NCBI RefSeq assembly: GCF_011758745.1
Contig: NZ_JAANOV010000001.1
Span: forward strand, 806,001 to 870,000
Source: Amycolatopsis granulosa
GTDB taxonomy: Bacteria > Actinomycetota > Actinomycetes > Mycobacteriales > Pseudonocardiaceae
Reading direction: 5' to 3'
DNA length: 64,000 nucleotides
Of the stretch, positions 28,325-39,411 are shown in pieces (the first letter of the stretch is position 1; every line of letters begins with the position of its first letter). A program made the translations under genes and the position numbers. Under the pieces are notes generated by a model. That model was not told where the DNA came from. It saw nothing but the letters and a program-made list of their open reading frames with translations, and did not search any database.

Positions 28325-29443
28325 TCAGCGCTTGAGGAACTTCAGGCTGGTGCTCAGCGAGTCCGACCACGGCGAGGCCAGGTCGAGACGCCGCAGTTCG
28401 TCGGCGTGCTGGACCGCCGCCAGCTCCGCCATCAGGCGGGCCCGCATCCGGTCGTCGTGCGCGGCGTTCGCCGCCCGCAGGGCGCGGTCCAGCCGGGTCT
28501 TGCGGAACGGGGTCATCCACGACGCCCGGGCCAGGTGCGCGGCCCGGCGGGCGGCCCGGTCGCGGGTGCGCGCCAGGGCGTCCCGCTCGTCGTCACCCAG
28601 CCCCAGCCGGGACAGGAACCGCTCCTTGAGCTCGCGGGTGACCCGCGACCACGTGGTGATCCGGGCGCGGGCGTGCCGCAGCTCGATCCCGAGCGCCAGG
28701 TGCAGCATGACCACGCCGAGCACCGGTCCCAGCGTGACCCGCGCCAGGCCGGACACCGGTCCGGCCAGGTCGAAGGCCATGTAGCCGGACGCCGCGCACA
28801 GCGCCCACAGGATCAGCCGTGCCGGGCCGGGCTTGCCGCTCGGGCTGCGGATCTCGGCGCGCATGGCGAACCCGCACGCGATCAGGGCCACCTCGACCAC
28901 GGCGAACATCGCGGCCCGCTCGTAGACGTTGGTGATCCCGAGCTTGTCCCCGAAGAACCGCCACGAGGTGTCCACCGAGACCAGCAGCGACATGAACGCC
29001 ACCAGGTAGAAGCCCCGCGAGCCCTCCGGCGATTTCCGGGCGGCGGGTGCCGTGGCCTCGGCGGTGTCCGTGCCCTGGCCGGTGGGGGTGTCGGCGTCCT
29101 CGCCGGACGGCTCCGCGGCGGCCTCCTCGGCGTCGCGCCGGTCGTCCAGTTCGGCCAGCATCTTCACCGACAGCCGCGGCAGGTCGCCGGTGTCACCCAG
29201 CCCGCGCTCCTTCCGCCACCGGGTGACCTGCTCCCCCACAGCGGCACGTTCCCGCTTGGGGTTGGTGACCACGCCGTAGGTCACCAGGAAGGCCAGCACG
29301 TCCGACGTGGACGGCTCGCCCAGGGTTTCGCACGCGTACCGGACCTTCTCGTCCATGGTGTCCAGCATGACCAGGCGGGCGGCGTGCGCCGCGCTGCTGA
29401 TCACGTCAGTCGAAGCAGCGTGCTGGTCGCTCTCGGTTTCCAT
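28325..29443 (-). CDS. Membrane protein of unknown function, DUF2637/SpdB-like middle
   Basis: 372 residues. The N-terminal 100 residues look like a winged-helix or small alpha domain (SDVLAFLVTYGVVTNPKRERAAVGEQVTRWRKERG). An acidic Thr/Ala linker follows, then four membrane segments (about 145-157, 176-195, 207-223, 236-254) with SVDTSWRFFGDKLG and VVMLHLALGIELRHARARI. The C-terminal 110 residues are Arg/Ala-rich and helical. The membrane part reminds me of DUF2637 or spread proteins of actinobacterial plasmids; that is weak recall. Start ATG 29443. A 16-base dyad at 29497 lies in its promoter region. Confidence 0.7.
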   Translation of the reverse strand: METESDQHAASTDVISSAAHAARLVMLDTMDEKVRYACETLGEPSTSDVLAFLVTYGVVTNPKRERAAVGEQVTRWRKERGLGDTGDLPRLSVKMLAELDDRRDAEEAAAEPSGEDADTPTGQGTDTAEATAPAARKSPEGSRGFYLVAFMSLLVSVDTSWRFFGDKLGITNVYERAAMFAVVEVALIACGFAMRAEIRSPSGKPGPARLILWALCAASGYMAFDLAGPVSGLARVTLGPVLGVVMLHLALGIELRHARARITTWSRVTRELKERFLSRLGLGDDERDALARTRDRAARRAAHLARASWMTPFRKTRLDRALRAANAAHDDRMRARLMAELAAVQHADELRRLDLASPWSDSLSTSLKFLKR

Positions 29444-29496
29444 GTTCGTCCTTGTGAAGCTCTCGTCGGTGGGGTCGCGAGCATAGCGGGTATGTC

Positions 29497-29512
29497 GATC
29501 AACCGGGTGATC
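29497..29512. promoter_or_regulatory. GATCA/TGATC dyad upstream of membrane gene
   Basis: A 16-base palindrome (GATCAACCGGGTGATC, 14 of 16 positions symmetric) lies in the 82 bases between the pntB stop and the divergent-facing start of the membrane gene at 29443. A further GATCAAG follows at 29517. Its position fits an operator for the gene at 29443, but no regulator is known. Confidence 0.4.
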
Positions 29513-29525
29513 GCCCTTGATCTTG

Positions 29526-30986
29526 CTACCCGCGGCTCCCGGCCGCCGCGTGCGCCGTGCTCGCCGTGGGCAGGGCACGCAGCAGGTCCTCGACCCGCTC
29601 CTTGGCGTCACCGAAGAGCATCGCCGAGTTCTCCCGGAAGAACAGCGGGTTCTGCACGCCCGCGTACCCCGACGACATGGAGCGCTTGAACACGACGACG
29701 TTCTTGGCCTCCCACACCCGCAGCACCGGCATACCGGCGATGGGTGAGCCGGGGTCCTCGGCCGCGGCCGGGTTGACGGTGTCGTTGGCCCCGATGACGA
29801 GGACGACGTCGGTGTCGGCGAAGTCGTCGTTGATCTCGTCCATCTCCAGCACGATGTCGTAGGGCACCTTCGCCTCGGCGAGCAGCACGTTCATGTGCCC
29901 GGGCAGCCGTCCAGCGACGGGGTGGATGCCGAAGCGGACCTCGACGCCGCGGTCCCGCAGCCGGCGGGTCAGTTCGGCCACCCCGTGCTGGGCCTGCGCG
30001 ACGGCCATGCCGTAGCCGGGGGTGATGATCACACTGCTCGCGTCGGCGAGCAGTTCCGCGGCGCCGTCGACGCCGATCTCCCGGTGCTCGCCGTAGTCGG
30101 TGTCGGCCGCCGGTCCCGCCTCGATGCCGAACCCGCCGGCGATGACGGAGAGGAACGACCGGTTCATCGCCTTGCACATGATGTAGGACAGGTAGGCACC
30201 CGAGGAGCCGACGAGCGCGCCGGTGACGATGAGCAGGTTGTTCTCCAGCAGGAAGCCGCTCGCCGCGGCCGCCCAGCCGGAGTAGCTGTTGAGCATCGAC
30301 ACGACCACCGGCATGTCGCCGCCGCCGATCGACGCGACGAGGTGCCAGCCCAGCGCCAGCGCGACCACGGTGACGGCGATGAGCAGCCACAGCTGCGGCC
30401 GGGCGATGAACCACACCGTCAGCGCCACGAACACGACCAGCGCGCCGAGGTTGAGGAAGTTCTTGCCGGGCAGCATCAGCGGTGCGGACTTCATCCGCGC
30501 GGACAGCTTCAGGAACGCGACGATCGAGCCGGTGAAGGTGACGGCACCGATGAACACCCCGATGAACACCTCACCGGAGTGGATGCCGCCCAGGCCGAGC
30601 GCGTCCAGCGCGTGCGCCTCGGTGCCGCCGGGTTCGGCTTCGACCTGCAGGTAGCCGTTCCAGCCGACCAGCACCGCGGCCAGACCGACGAACGAGTGCA
30701 GCAGGGCGATCAGCTCGGGCATGCCGGTCATCTGCACGACGCGGGCCCGCTGCAGGCCGACGGCCGCGCCGGCCACCATGGCGACGACCAGCAGGATGAC
30801 GCCAAGGGTGGAGATGTGGCGGTTCACCGCGAGCGCGATGGTCGCGGCCAGCGCCACGACCATGCCACCGATGCCGAACCCGTTGCCGGTCTTCGCGGTC
30901 TCGTGCTTGGACAGGCCCGCCAGCGCCAGGATGAACAGCAGCGCGGCGACGAGGTAGGCCGCCTGCGCGATGGTGTCGAGTGTCAT
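29526..30986 (-). CDS. pntB: NAD(P) transhydrogenase beta subunit
   Basis: 486 residues. The N-terminal half has about nine membrane helices of domain II, including the Gly-rich segment [24 protein letters not shown] and the following [17 protein letters not shown]. The C-terminal NADP-binding domain III has [37 protein letters not shown] and [14 protein letters not shown]. The enzyme couples proton entry to NADPH formation from NADH. AGGAGACC precedes the ATG, which lies 25 bases after the pntA stop. Confidence 0.95.
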   Translation of the reverse strand: MTLDTIAQAAYLVAALLFILALAGLSKHETAKTGNGFGIGGMVVALAATIALAVNRHISTLGVILLVVAMVAGAAVGLQRARVVQMTGMPELIALLHSFVGLAAVLVGWNGYLQVEAEPGGTEAHALDALGLGGIHSGEVFIGVFIGAVTFTGSIVAFLKLSARMKSAPLMLPGKNFLNLGALVVFVALTVWFIARPQLWLLIAVTVVALALGWHLVASIGGGDMPVVVSMLNSYSGWAAAASGFLLENNLLIVTGALVGSSGAYLSYIMCKAMNRSFLSVIAGGFGIEAGPAADTDYGEHREIGVDGAAELLADASSVIITPGYGMAVAQAQHGVAELTRRLRDRGVEVRFGIHPVAGRLPGHMNVLLAEAKVPYDIVLEMDEINDDFADTDVVLVIGANDTVNPAAAEDPGSPIAGMPVLRVWEAKNVVVFKRSMSSGYAGVQNPLFFRENSAMLFGDAKERVEDLLRALPTASTAHAAAGSRG

Positions 30987-31011
30987 GAGTACAGGTCTCC
31001 TGGGTCCGGCT

Positions 31012-32538
31012 TCAGCTGCGGGAGAACATGGCGAGCATGCGCCGGGTGACGGCGAACCCACCGAAGATGTTGATCGAGGCCAGCAGGATCGCCGCGAACG
31101 ACAACCAGGTCACCACGGCGTTGCTGTGCCCGACCTGCAGGAGCGCGCCGACCACGATGATCCCGGAGATCGCGTTGGTCACCGACATCAGCGGCGTGTG
31201 CAGCGCGTGGTGCACGTGCCCGATCACGTAGTAGCCGATCACCACGGCCAGCGCGAACACCGTCAGGTGCCCCTGCAACGCCGGCGGGGACGCCGCGACC
31301 AGCAGGAACAGCAGCGCACCCGCCACCGCGACCAGCCCGATCCGGGCCGCGGGCGACAGCTTCTTCGCCGGCTCCGGCTCCGCCTTGGCCGCGGCCGGGG
31401 CGGCCTTCGCGGGCGCCGCGGACACTTGCGCCGGGGGCGGCGGCCACAACACCTCGCCCTCCCGCACCACCGTCATCGACCGGATCACGATGTCGTCCAG
31501 GTCGAACACCGGTGTGCCGTCCTTGCCCGGTGTCACCAGCTTCATCAGGTTGACCAGGTTCGTGCCGTAAAGCTGCGAGGACTGCGCCGGCAGCCGTCCG
31601 GGCAGGTCGGTGTAGCCGAGGATGGTCACCCCGTTGTCCGTGGTGACCGCCTTGCCGGGCACGGTGCCTTCGACGTTGCCGCCGTTGGCCGCGGCCATGT
31701 CCACGATGACGCTGCCGGGACGCATGGAGGCGACCATCTCCGCGGTGATGATCCGCGGCGCCGGTTTCCCCGGGATCAGCGCGGTGGTGATGATGATGTC
31801 GACGTCACGGGACTGCTCCTCGTAGAGCCGCCGCTCGCGCGCCTTGTAGTCGTCGCTCATCTCCTTGGCGTAGCCGGTGGTGGAGACCTCGACGTCCGGC
31901 GCCTCGATGGACAGGTACTCACCGCCGAGCGATGCCACCTGGTCGGCCACCTCCGGGCGCGGGTCGGTGGCGCGCACCACCGCACCCAGGCTCCCGGCCG
32001 CCCCGATCGCCGCCAGCCCGGCCACCCCGGCGCCGACGACGAGGACCTTCGCCGGTGGCACCTTGCCGGCCGCGGTCACCTGGCCGGTGAAGAACCGGCC
32101 GAAGGTGTGCGCCGCCTCCACCACGGCCCGGTACCCGGCGATGTTCGCCATCGACGACAGCACGTCCAGCGACTGCGCCCGGGAGATGCGCGGCACCGCG
32201 TCCATCGCCAGCGCGGTGATCGGCCGCTTCCCGAGATCGGCCACGAGGTCCGGCTTGAGCGCCGGGCTCAGCAGGCTGATCAACGTCGCACCGGGCTTCA
32301 ACGCGTCCAGCTGCTCCACGGCCGGCGCGTTCACCCCCAGCACGATGTCGGCTCGCACCGCGTCCCCGATGGACGCGCCGGCCTCGGCATACGCCTCGTC
32401 GGTGAAACTCGCCGCCGCACCGGCACCGGGTTCCACCACCACCTCGTACCCCAGCTTCACCAGCTGGGCCACCGTGGTGGGGGTCGCGGCCACCCGGGTC
32501 TCGCCCGGAGCGGCCTCCTTCAGCACTCCGACCAGCAT
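31012..32538 (-). CDS. pntA: NAD(P) transhydrogenase alpha subunit, single chain
   Basis: 508 residues. The alanine-dehydrogenase-like NAD-binding domain I begins [20 protein letters not shown], with the Rossmann loop [22 protein letters not shown] split here around residues 165-185 and the mobile-loop region GYTDLPGRL. An Ala/Pro-rich linker (about 370-395) leads to three to four membrane helices ending in [23 protein letters not shown]. It is therefore the fused alpha form, as in Escherichia coli, whereas many actinobacteria and Rhodospirillum split this subunit. It forms the membrane enzyme with PntB. Confidence 0.95.
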   Translation of the reverse strand: MLVGVLKEAAPGETRVAATPTTVAQLVKLGYEVVVEPGAGAAASFTDEAYAEAGASIGDAVRADIVLGVNAPAVEQLDALKPGATLISLLSPALKPDLVADLGKRPITALAMDAVPRISRAQSLDVLSSMANIAGYRAVVEAAHTFGRFFTGQVTAAGKVPPAKVLVVGAGVAGLAAIGAAGSLGAVVRATDPRPEVADQVASLGGEYLSIEAPDVEVSTTGYAKEMSDDYKARERRLYEEQSRDVDIIITTALIPGKPAPRIITAEMVASMRPGSVIVDMAAANGGNVEGTVPGKAVTTDNGVTILGYTDLPGRLPAQSSQLYGTNLVNLMKLVTPGKDGTPVFDLDDIVIRSMTVVREGEVLWPPPPAQVSAAPAKAAPAAAKAEPEPAKKLSPAARIGLVAVAGALLFLLVAASPPALQGHLTVFALAVVIGYYVIGHVHHALHTPLMSVTNAISGIIVVGALLQVGHSNAVVTWLSFAAILLASINIFGGFAVTRRMLAMFSRS

Positions 32539-32945
32539 CGGTCACCTCGTCCACGCTCGAACGACGAACGCCGGGTGTCGTACGTCGACGTACTCCGCGG
32601 CGCTTTCCCGTGGCCGATCCCCGGTCGGAAAGCGCGGCGATCACATTGGCAGCTTTCTAGCACGATGACCCGATTCTGCCGATGACACCAGCCACATGAC
32701 GACCCGGACCGCAGCAGCTCACGGACCACTACCGGCGGGTAAAGGGACGCCCGGTACCGGCACTGGCCCCCGTCGGAAACCATTCTTCAGTCCCTGATGC
32801 TCCCGATCATTACCTATCCGACCGCATCAGCATCTTTGTCAGGTGCTTATCCCGACCTGAGGAGGCAACGAGGATGATCTACGACACCATGTCGTGCGAC
32901 CGGGCCGTCCATCCCGGTGCGTGGAACGGAAACGGACGGCGCCGG
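32539..32945. other. Intergenic stretch between ripA-like gene and pntA
   Basis: This 407-base space should hold the pntAB promoter on the minus strand. A weak hairpin (GCCGTCC/GGACGGC, about 32902-32944) lies just after the peptidoglycan hydrolase gene and may end its transcript. On the plus strand a good GGAGG (32861) precedes ATG 32874, but the frame then runs antisense through the hydrolase gene and looks like a shadow. No RNA family was recognised. Confidence 0.5.
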
Positions 32946-34289
32946 CTACCCGACCAGACGCGTCGCGAACGGCAGGATGTCGCCGTAGCGCACCGGGGCG
33001 ACCCGGACGGTGAGGCCGGACTGCGGGGCCTCGATCATCATGCCGTTGCCGAGGTACAGCGCGACGTGATGGATGCCGCTGCGGCCCCAGAACAGCATGT
33101 CCCCGCGCCGCATCTGGGCCAGCGGCACCCGCTTGCCGGCGGTGTACTGGTAGCCGCTGTAGTGCGGCAGCGAGGCGACCCCGGCGAAGGCGTAGATCAT
33201 CAGGCCGGAGCAGTCGAACCCGATCTTGCGGTAGTCGCCGTAGGCGTCGGCGACACCGCCGTCCCGGATGCCGCGCGTGGGGCCGGCGGTGGTGCCACCG
33301 CCCCACGCGTACGGCAGCCCGAGCTGGGACATCGCCCGCGCGATCACCCGCTCGACGGTCTGGGAGGCCGAACCGGAGCTCACCGGCGGCGGGGCGGGCC
33401 GGCTGCCGCCGCCCGCCGGCGGAGCCGATGCGGAGGCCGCGGCCAGCGCCGCCTGCCGCGCCTGCTCCTCGTCCTCGCGCTGCTTCTGCGCGAGCCAGTC
33501 CTCGTAGCGCTGGCGCTGCCCCTGCAGCCCGTTGACCCGCTGCTGCGCCTGGAACAGCTGTTGCTCGACGGTGGTCTTCTGCGACTCCAGCTGCGTGGTC
33601 TGCACGGCCTGGGCCTGCTGGGCCTGGATCGCCGCGGTCTGGGCGCCGTCCGCGGTCTGCTTCGCCCGCGCCGCCTGCTCCTGCGCCTGCTGGGCGAGCT
33701 GCAGCGCCTGGCGGGCCGCGGCGTCCTTGTTGGACTTGTCGGTCTGGGCCTGCTGCATCATCTCCAGCGCGTTGAGCTGGCTGCCGCTCACCGACTCCAG
33801 CAGCTGGGCGCGGGCCAGCAGGTCCTTCGGGCTGCTGGCACCCAGGTAGGCCGAGATGGAGCCCATGGTGCTGCCCTGCTGGTAGCTGCTGGAGATGAAC
33901 GCGTCGAGGTTGGCGCGGGCGGTGTCGATCTGCGCCTGGGCCGCGTCGGCCTCGCGCTTGGCCGCGTCCGCGTCGCGCTGGGCGGCGTCGGCCGCGTCCT
34001 GCGCGGTCTGCAGGTCGACCAGCGCCTTGTTGGCCTCTTCCATGCGCAGCTCGACCGTGCTCTGCAACTGATCCAGCCGCGACTCCGCCTCGGCGAGCTG
34101 GTTGGTCAGCTGGCCGACCTCACCGGCCTTGGCGTTCGCATCGCGCTGGCTCGCGCTGATCTCGGAATCGCTCGGATTGGGCGGGGGTGGCGGCACGGCG
34201 GCGGCCGGGGCGGTCGCCACCGACACGACCACGAGCGCCAGTGCGCCGATCCCCAGCCAACGGCGCACTCCCCGGCCCCGGTCACTCAC
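32946..34289 (-). CDS. RipA-like NlpC/P60 peptidoglycan endopeptidase
   Basis: 447 residues. A signal peptide (about 1-31) and a Pro linker are followed by a long Ala/Gln-rich coiled coil (about 45-300) and a C-terminal NlpC/P60 domain. The likely catalytic residues are C360 (FDCSGLM), H408 (IHHVALYLG) and E420 (IEAPQSG), with spacings close to the RipA triad. It should cut the D-Glu to diaminopimelate bond in peptide stems during division. The coiled coil probably keeps the enzyme inactive or tethers it to partners. GTG 34289 has GGAGGG upstream; the longer frame has no signal peptide at its start. Confidence 0.88.
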   Translation of the reverse strand: MSDRGRGVRRWLGIGALALVVVSVATAPAAAVPPPPPNPSDSEISASQRDANAKAGEVGQLTNQLAEAESRLDQLQSTVELRMEEANKALVDLQTAQDAADAAQRDADAAKREADAAQAQIDTARANLDAFISSSYQQGSTMGSISAYLGASSPKDLLARAQLLESVSGSQLNALEMMQQAQTDKSNKDAAARQALQLAQQAQEQAARAKQTADGAQTAAIQAQQAQAVQTTQLESQKTTVEQQLFQAQQRVNGLQGQRQRYEDWLAQKQREDEEQARQAALAAASASAPPAGGGSRPAPPPVSSGSASQTVERVIARAMSQLGLPYAWGGGTTAGPTRGIRDGGVADAYGDYRKIGFDCSGLMIYAFAGVASLPHYSGYQYTAGKRVPLAQMRRGDMLFWGRSGIHHVALYLGNGMMIEAPQSGLTVRVAPVRYGDILPFATRLVG

Positions 34290-34434
34290 GCCTCGACTCC
34301 CTCCAGGCACAGATCCCCACTGCACCGCAGACTGTGCCACCCGAGTCACTGCCGGGCCAGGTGTCACACGCTGCACAGCTGCAACATTCACCCCAACCGG
34401 GGATCCTTCGGCCGTTTCCGCGCGTCAGAGGGCC

Positions 34435-34875
34435 ATGCACGGATCCCGGATCGGCCCCGCGGCCGCCTCGCTGGGGCTCGCCCTCGTGGTGGCGGGCACC
34501 TTCCTGCCCTGGTTCCGCTCCGGGTCGGTGGGGCGGAGCAGCTACGCGGCGGCCGGCCTGGCCGACCGGCTGGCGCTGCTCGACCACCCGCTCGCCGGTC
34601 CCGCGCTGCGCGCGTGGGTGGCGGTTCCGGCGGTGGCGGCGGTGTGCCTGGTGCTGTTCGTGTGTGGCGTGGCACGCACCGCCGCAACGGTGACGGCACT
34701 TCTGGCGATCACCGGGGGAACCATTGCGCTGCTCGCCACCGTCCAATCGGGCGGATCCGCGGGCGTGGTCTCGGTGTCCCTGAGCGGCCCGCTGACCACG
34801 CTGGGCGGATCCGCCCTGGCACTGGCCGGCGCGCTCGGCACCTTCATCACGGCGAGAGCAGGTAGGACACGGTGA
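34435..34875 (+). CDS. Small four-helix membrane protein
   Basis: 146 residues with four hydrophobic segments (about 8-25, 56-80, 84-102, 118-138) and a short extracellular WFRSGSVGRSS loop. No family is recognised with confidence. It starts back to back with the peptidoglycan hydrolase gene and its TGA overlaps the GTG of the next membrane protein, so the two membrane proteins are probably co-translated. It may be a companion of that protein in the envelope. Confidence 0.7.
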   Translation: MHGSRIGPAAASLGLALVVAGTFLPWFRSGSVGRSSYAAAGLADRLALLDHPLAGPALRAWVAVPAVAAVCLVLFVCGVARTAATVTALLAITGGTIALLATVQSGGSAGVVSVSLSGPLTTLGGSALALAGALGTFITARAGRTR

Positions 34876-36272
34876 GCATGCCTCCCCACGACGGCCGGTG
34901 GCCGTCCCCGCAGAACAACCAGTACCCCCAGCAGCCCGCGTACCCGCAGCAGTACCCCCAGCAGCAGTACCCGCAGCAGCAGTACCCCCAGGGTGGTCAC
35001 GGGCAGCCGTGGGGGCCGTCGCCGGTGCAGCCGTTCCAGCAGCTGCCGCCCCAGCAGCCGCCGACGCGGAGCCGCCGGGGCCTGATCATCGGCCTGGTGG
35101 TCGCGCTGGTCGTGCTGCTGGGCGGTGGCGGGACCTGGTTCGCGCTGTCACAGCGGGACTCGATCGCCTCCGGCGCGGCCACGCCGACCGAGGCGGCGCG
35201 GAACCTGGCGACCGCGCTGAGCGGCAGCGACGTGGTCGGCATGATCGGCGCGCTCGCGCCGGCCGAGGCGAAGCTGCTGACCGAGCCGGTCGGCCAGACC
35301 ACCGGCGAGCTGAAGCGGCTCGGCATCCTCAAGCCCGACGCCGATCCGAGGGCGCTGACGGGCCTGCAGGTCAAGGCCGAGAACCTGACCTTCGACGAGA
35401 CGGGCGCCGAGCAGGTCAACGACCACCTGACGATCACCAAGCTCACCGGCGGCACCCTCACCGTCACCGCGGACCCGGCCCGGCTGCCGCTGTCGGACCA
35501 GCTGATGGACCAGATGCCCGCCGGGCAGGGCCCGCAGACCGAAACGATCGACATCGCCCGCCAGGTCCGCCGGTCGGGTGAACCGGTGCGGATCGCGACG
35601 GTGAAGGTCGACGGCGAGTGGTACCCGAGCCTGCTCTACACGGTGGCCGACTACGCGCTGCGCGACGAGCACGAGCCGTGGCCGTCCACCTCGATCCCGG
35701 CGCGGGGCGCGTCCAGCGCGAACGAAGCCGTCGAGCAGCTGCTCCAGGCCGCACTGGACGCCGACGTCACGCGCGTCATCGAGCTGCTGCCGCCGGACGA
35801 GATGGCCGTGCTGCACGACGCCGGCCCCGCGATCGTCGCCGCCGCGCGCGACGCCGAGCCCAGCGGGGCGAAGGTGCTCGATCTGACCACCGAGACCTCG
35901 CCGGTGCCGGGCGGTACCCGCGCCACCGTGACCCGCGTGCGGCTGCAAGGCCCGGACGGCGAGACCTACACCCTGACGAAGAAGGGCGACTGCTACGAGG
36001 CCACCGGCGAGGGCCGCACCGAGGAGCTGTGCGCCGACTACCTCGCGGACAACATCGAGCACGAGATCGGCTCCTCGCTGCCCGCCGAGGTCACCGCGGT
36101 GCTGCGCCACCTGTCCAGCGGTGTTCTCGCCCAGGGCCTGGGCGTCGTCACCACCGAGATCGCCGGCAAGCACTACGTCAGCCCGCTGCGCACGTACACG
36201 GAGCTGGGCCTGACCGTGCTGCGCAGCCTGCAGCCGGAGGACATCACCGCGCTGCTGCACCTGGCCGGGTAG
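34872..36272 (+). CDS. Pro/Gln-rich membrane-anchored envelope protein
   Basis: 466 residues. A cytoplasmic head rich in YPQQ repeats (residues 18-40) leads to a positively charged RSRRG and one membrane helix (69-91). The large outer part appears to hold two related alpha/beta regions (about 100-280 and 285-465), each starting with a helix like TPTEAARNLATAL or SANEAVEQLLQAAL. A single Cys pair (KGDCYEATG, EELCADYL) could form a disulphide. Function unknown. GTG 34872 overlaps the previous stop; ATG 34878 is an alternative. Confidence 0.75.
   Translation: MSMPPHDGRWPSPQNNQYPQQPAYPQQYPQQQYPQQQYPQGGHGQPWGPSPVQPFQQLPPQQPPTRSRRGLIIGLVVALVVLLGGGGTWFALSQRDSIASGAATPTEAARNLATALSGSDVVGMIGALAPAEAKLLTEPVGQTTGELKRLGILKPDADPRALTGLQVKAENLTFDETGAEQVNDHLTITKLTGGTLTVTADPARLPLSDQLMDQMPAGQGPQTETIDIARQVRRSGEPVRIATVKVDGEWYPSLLYTVADYALRDEHEPWPSTSIPARGASSANEAVEQLLQAALDADVTRVIELLPPDEMAVLHDAGPAIVAAARDAEPSGAKVLDLTTETSPVPGGTRATVTRVRLQGPDGETYTLTKKGDCYEATGEGRTEELCADYLADNIEHEIGSSLPAEVTAVLRHLSSGVLAQGLGVVTTEIAGKHYVSPLRTYTELGLTVLRSLQPEDITALLHLAG
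34923..34991 (+). repeat. Tandem YPQQ-coding repeat
   Basis: Short near-repeats of tac-ccc-cag-cag encode about five YPQQ/YPQQQ units in the cytoplasmic head of the envelope protein. Copy number may vary between strains by slippage. Confidence 0.75.
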
Positions 36273-36330
36273 CGCGAACCACGTCACACCGTCACAGCAC
36301 TGCCTTGGGCGGGTCGCGTTGAACTCAAAA

Positions 36331-36352
36331 AAGGACAAGCGTACTGTTTGCC
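36331..36352. promoter_or_regulatory. AcnR-type operator upstream of aconitase
   Basis: AAGGACAAGCGTACTG (36331-36346) agrees with 12 of the 13 defined positions of the Corynebacterium AcnR motif CAGNACnnncGTACTG, as I recall it. The site is also an imperfect dyad centred on GTAC at 36341. It shares CGTAC-N-GTTTGC with the site before acnR at 48741. It lies about 125 bases before the aconitase start. Confidence 0.65.
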
Positions 36353-36473
36353 GTGTGGGAGCCTGCGCTCATCCCCGCGTCTGCGGACGCGACCCGCGTG
36401 CGCCAGACTCGCAATGGTCGACAGAAAGACCCGAACCGAACTGACGGCGACGACCCTGCCCAGGGAGTTAGAC

Positions 36474-39284
<2,811 letters not shown>

Positions 39285-39298
39285 CGGTTTCTCCCCGA

Positions 39299-39331
39299 GA
39301 AGCGCCCGCGAGCCCCGCTCGCGGGCGCTTC
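39299..39331 (+). terminator. Hairpin terminator after aconitase
   Basis: A perfect 15-bp stem, GAAGCGCCCGCGAGC against its complement, with a three-base loop and a following TTCGT, begins 14 bases after the acn stop. It may also stop the convergent phosphoesterase transcript. Confidence 0.88.
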
Positions 39332-39380
39332 TTCGTGTCCGGGCCCGGCCGCTCCCGCCGTGGGCGGCGAGAGCGGCCGG

Positions 39381-39398
39381 CGTATAGGTCGTTATACG
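39381..39398. repeat. CGTATA/TATACG inverted repeat
   Basis: Six-base A/T-rich arms around a six-base spacer, in a space between convergent genes. The base content is unusual here. It could be a protein-binding site or only a small hairpin; no gene start is nearby. Confidence 0.35.
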
Positions 39399-39411
39399 GT
39401 TTGGGTGGCGA

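Noticed and set aside
34290-34434. Possible c-di-AMP (ydaO) riboswitch before the ripA-like gene
   Set aside because: A GGGGTGAAT core is present on the minus strand, as in ydaO leaders of similar genes, but the other conserved blocks, especially the 3' half, are not visible and the space is too short.
32874-34865. 663-codon frame antisense to the ripA-like gene
   Set aside because: Its Leu/Gly/Arg-rich composition is what the antisense of an Ala/Gln coiled coil gives, and the opposite strand has a clear signal peptide and catalytic domain.
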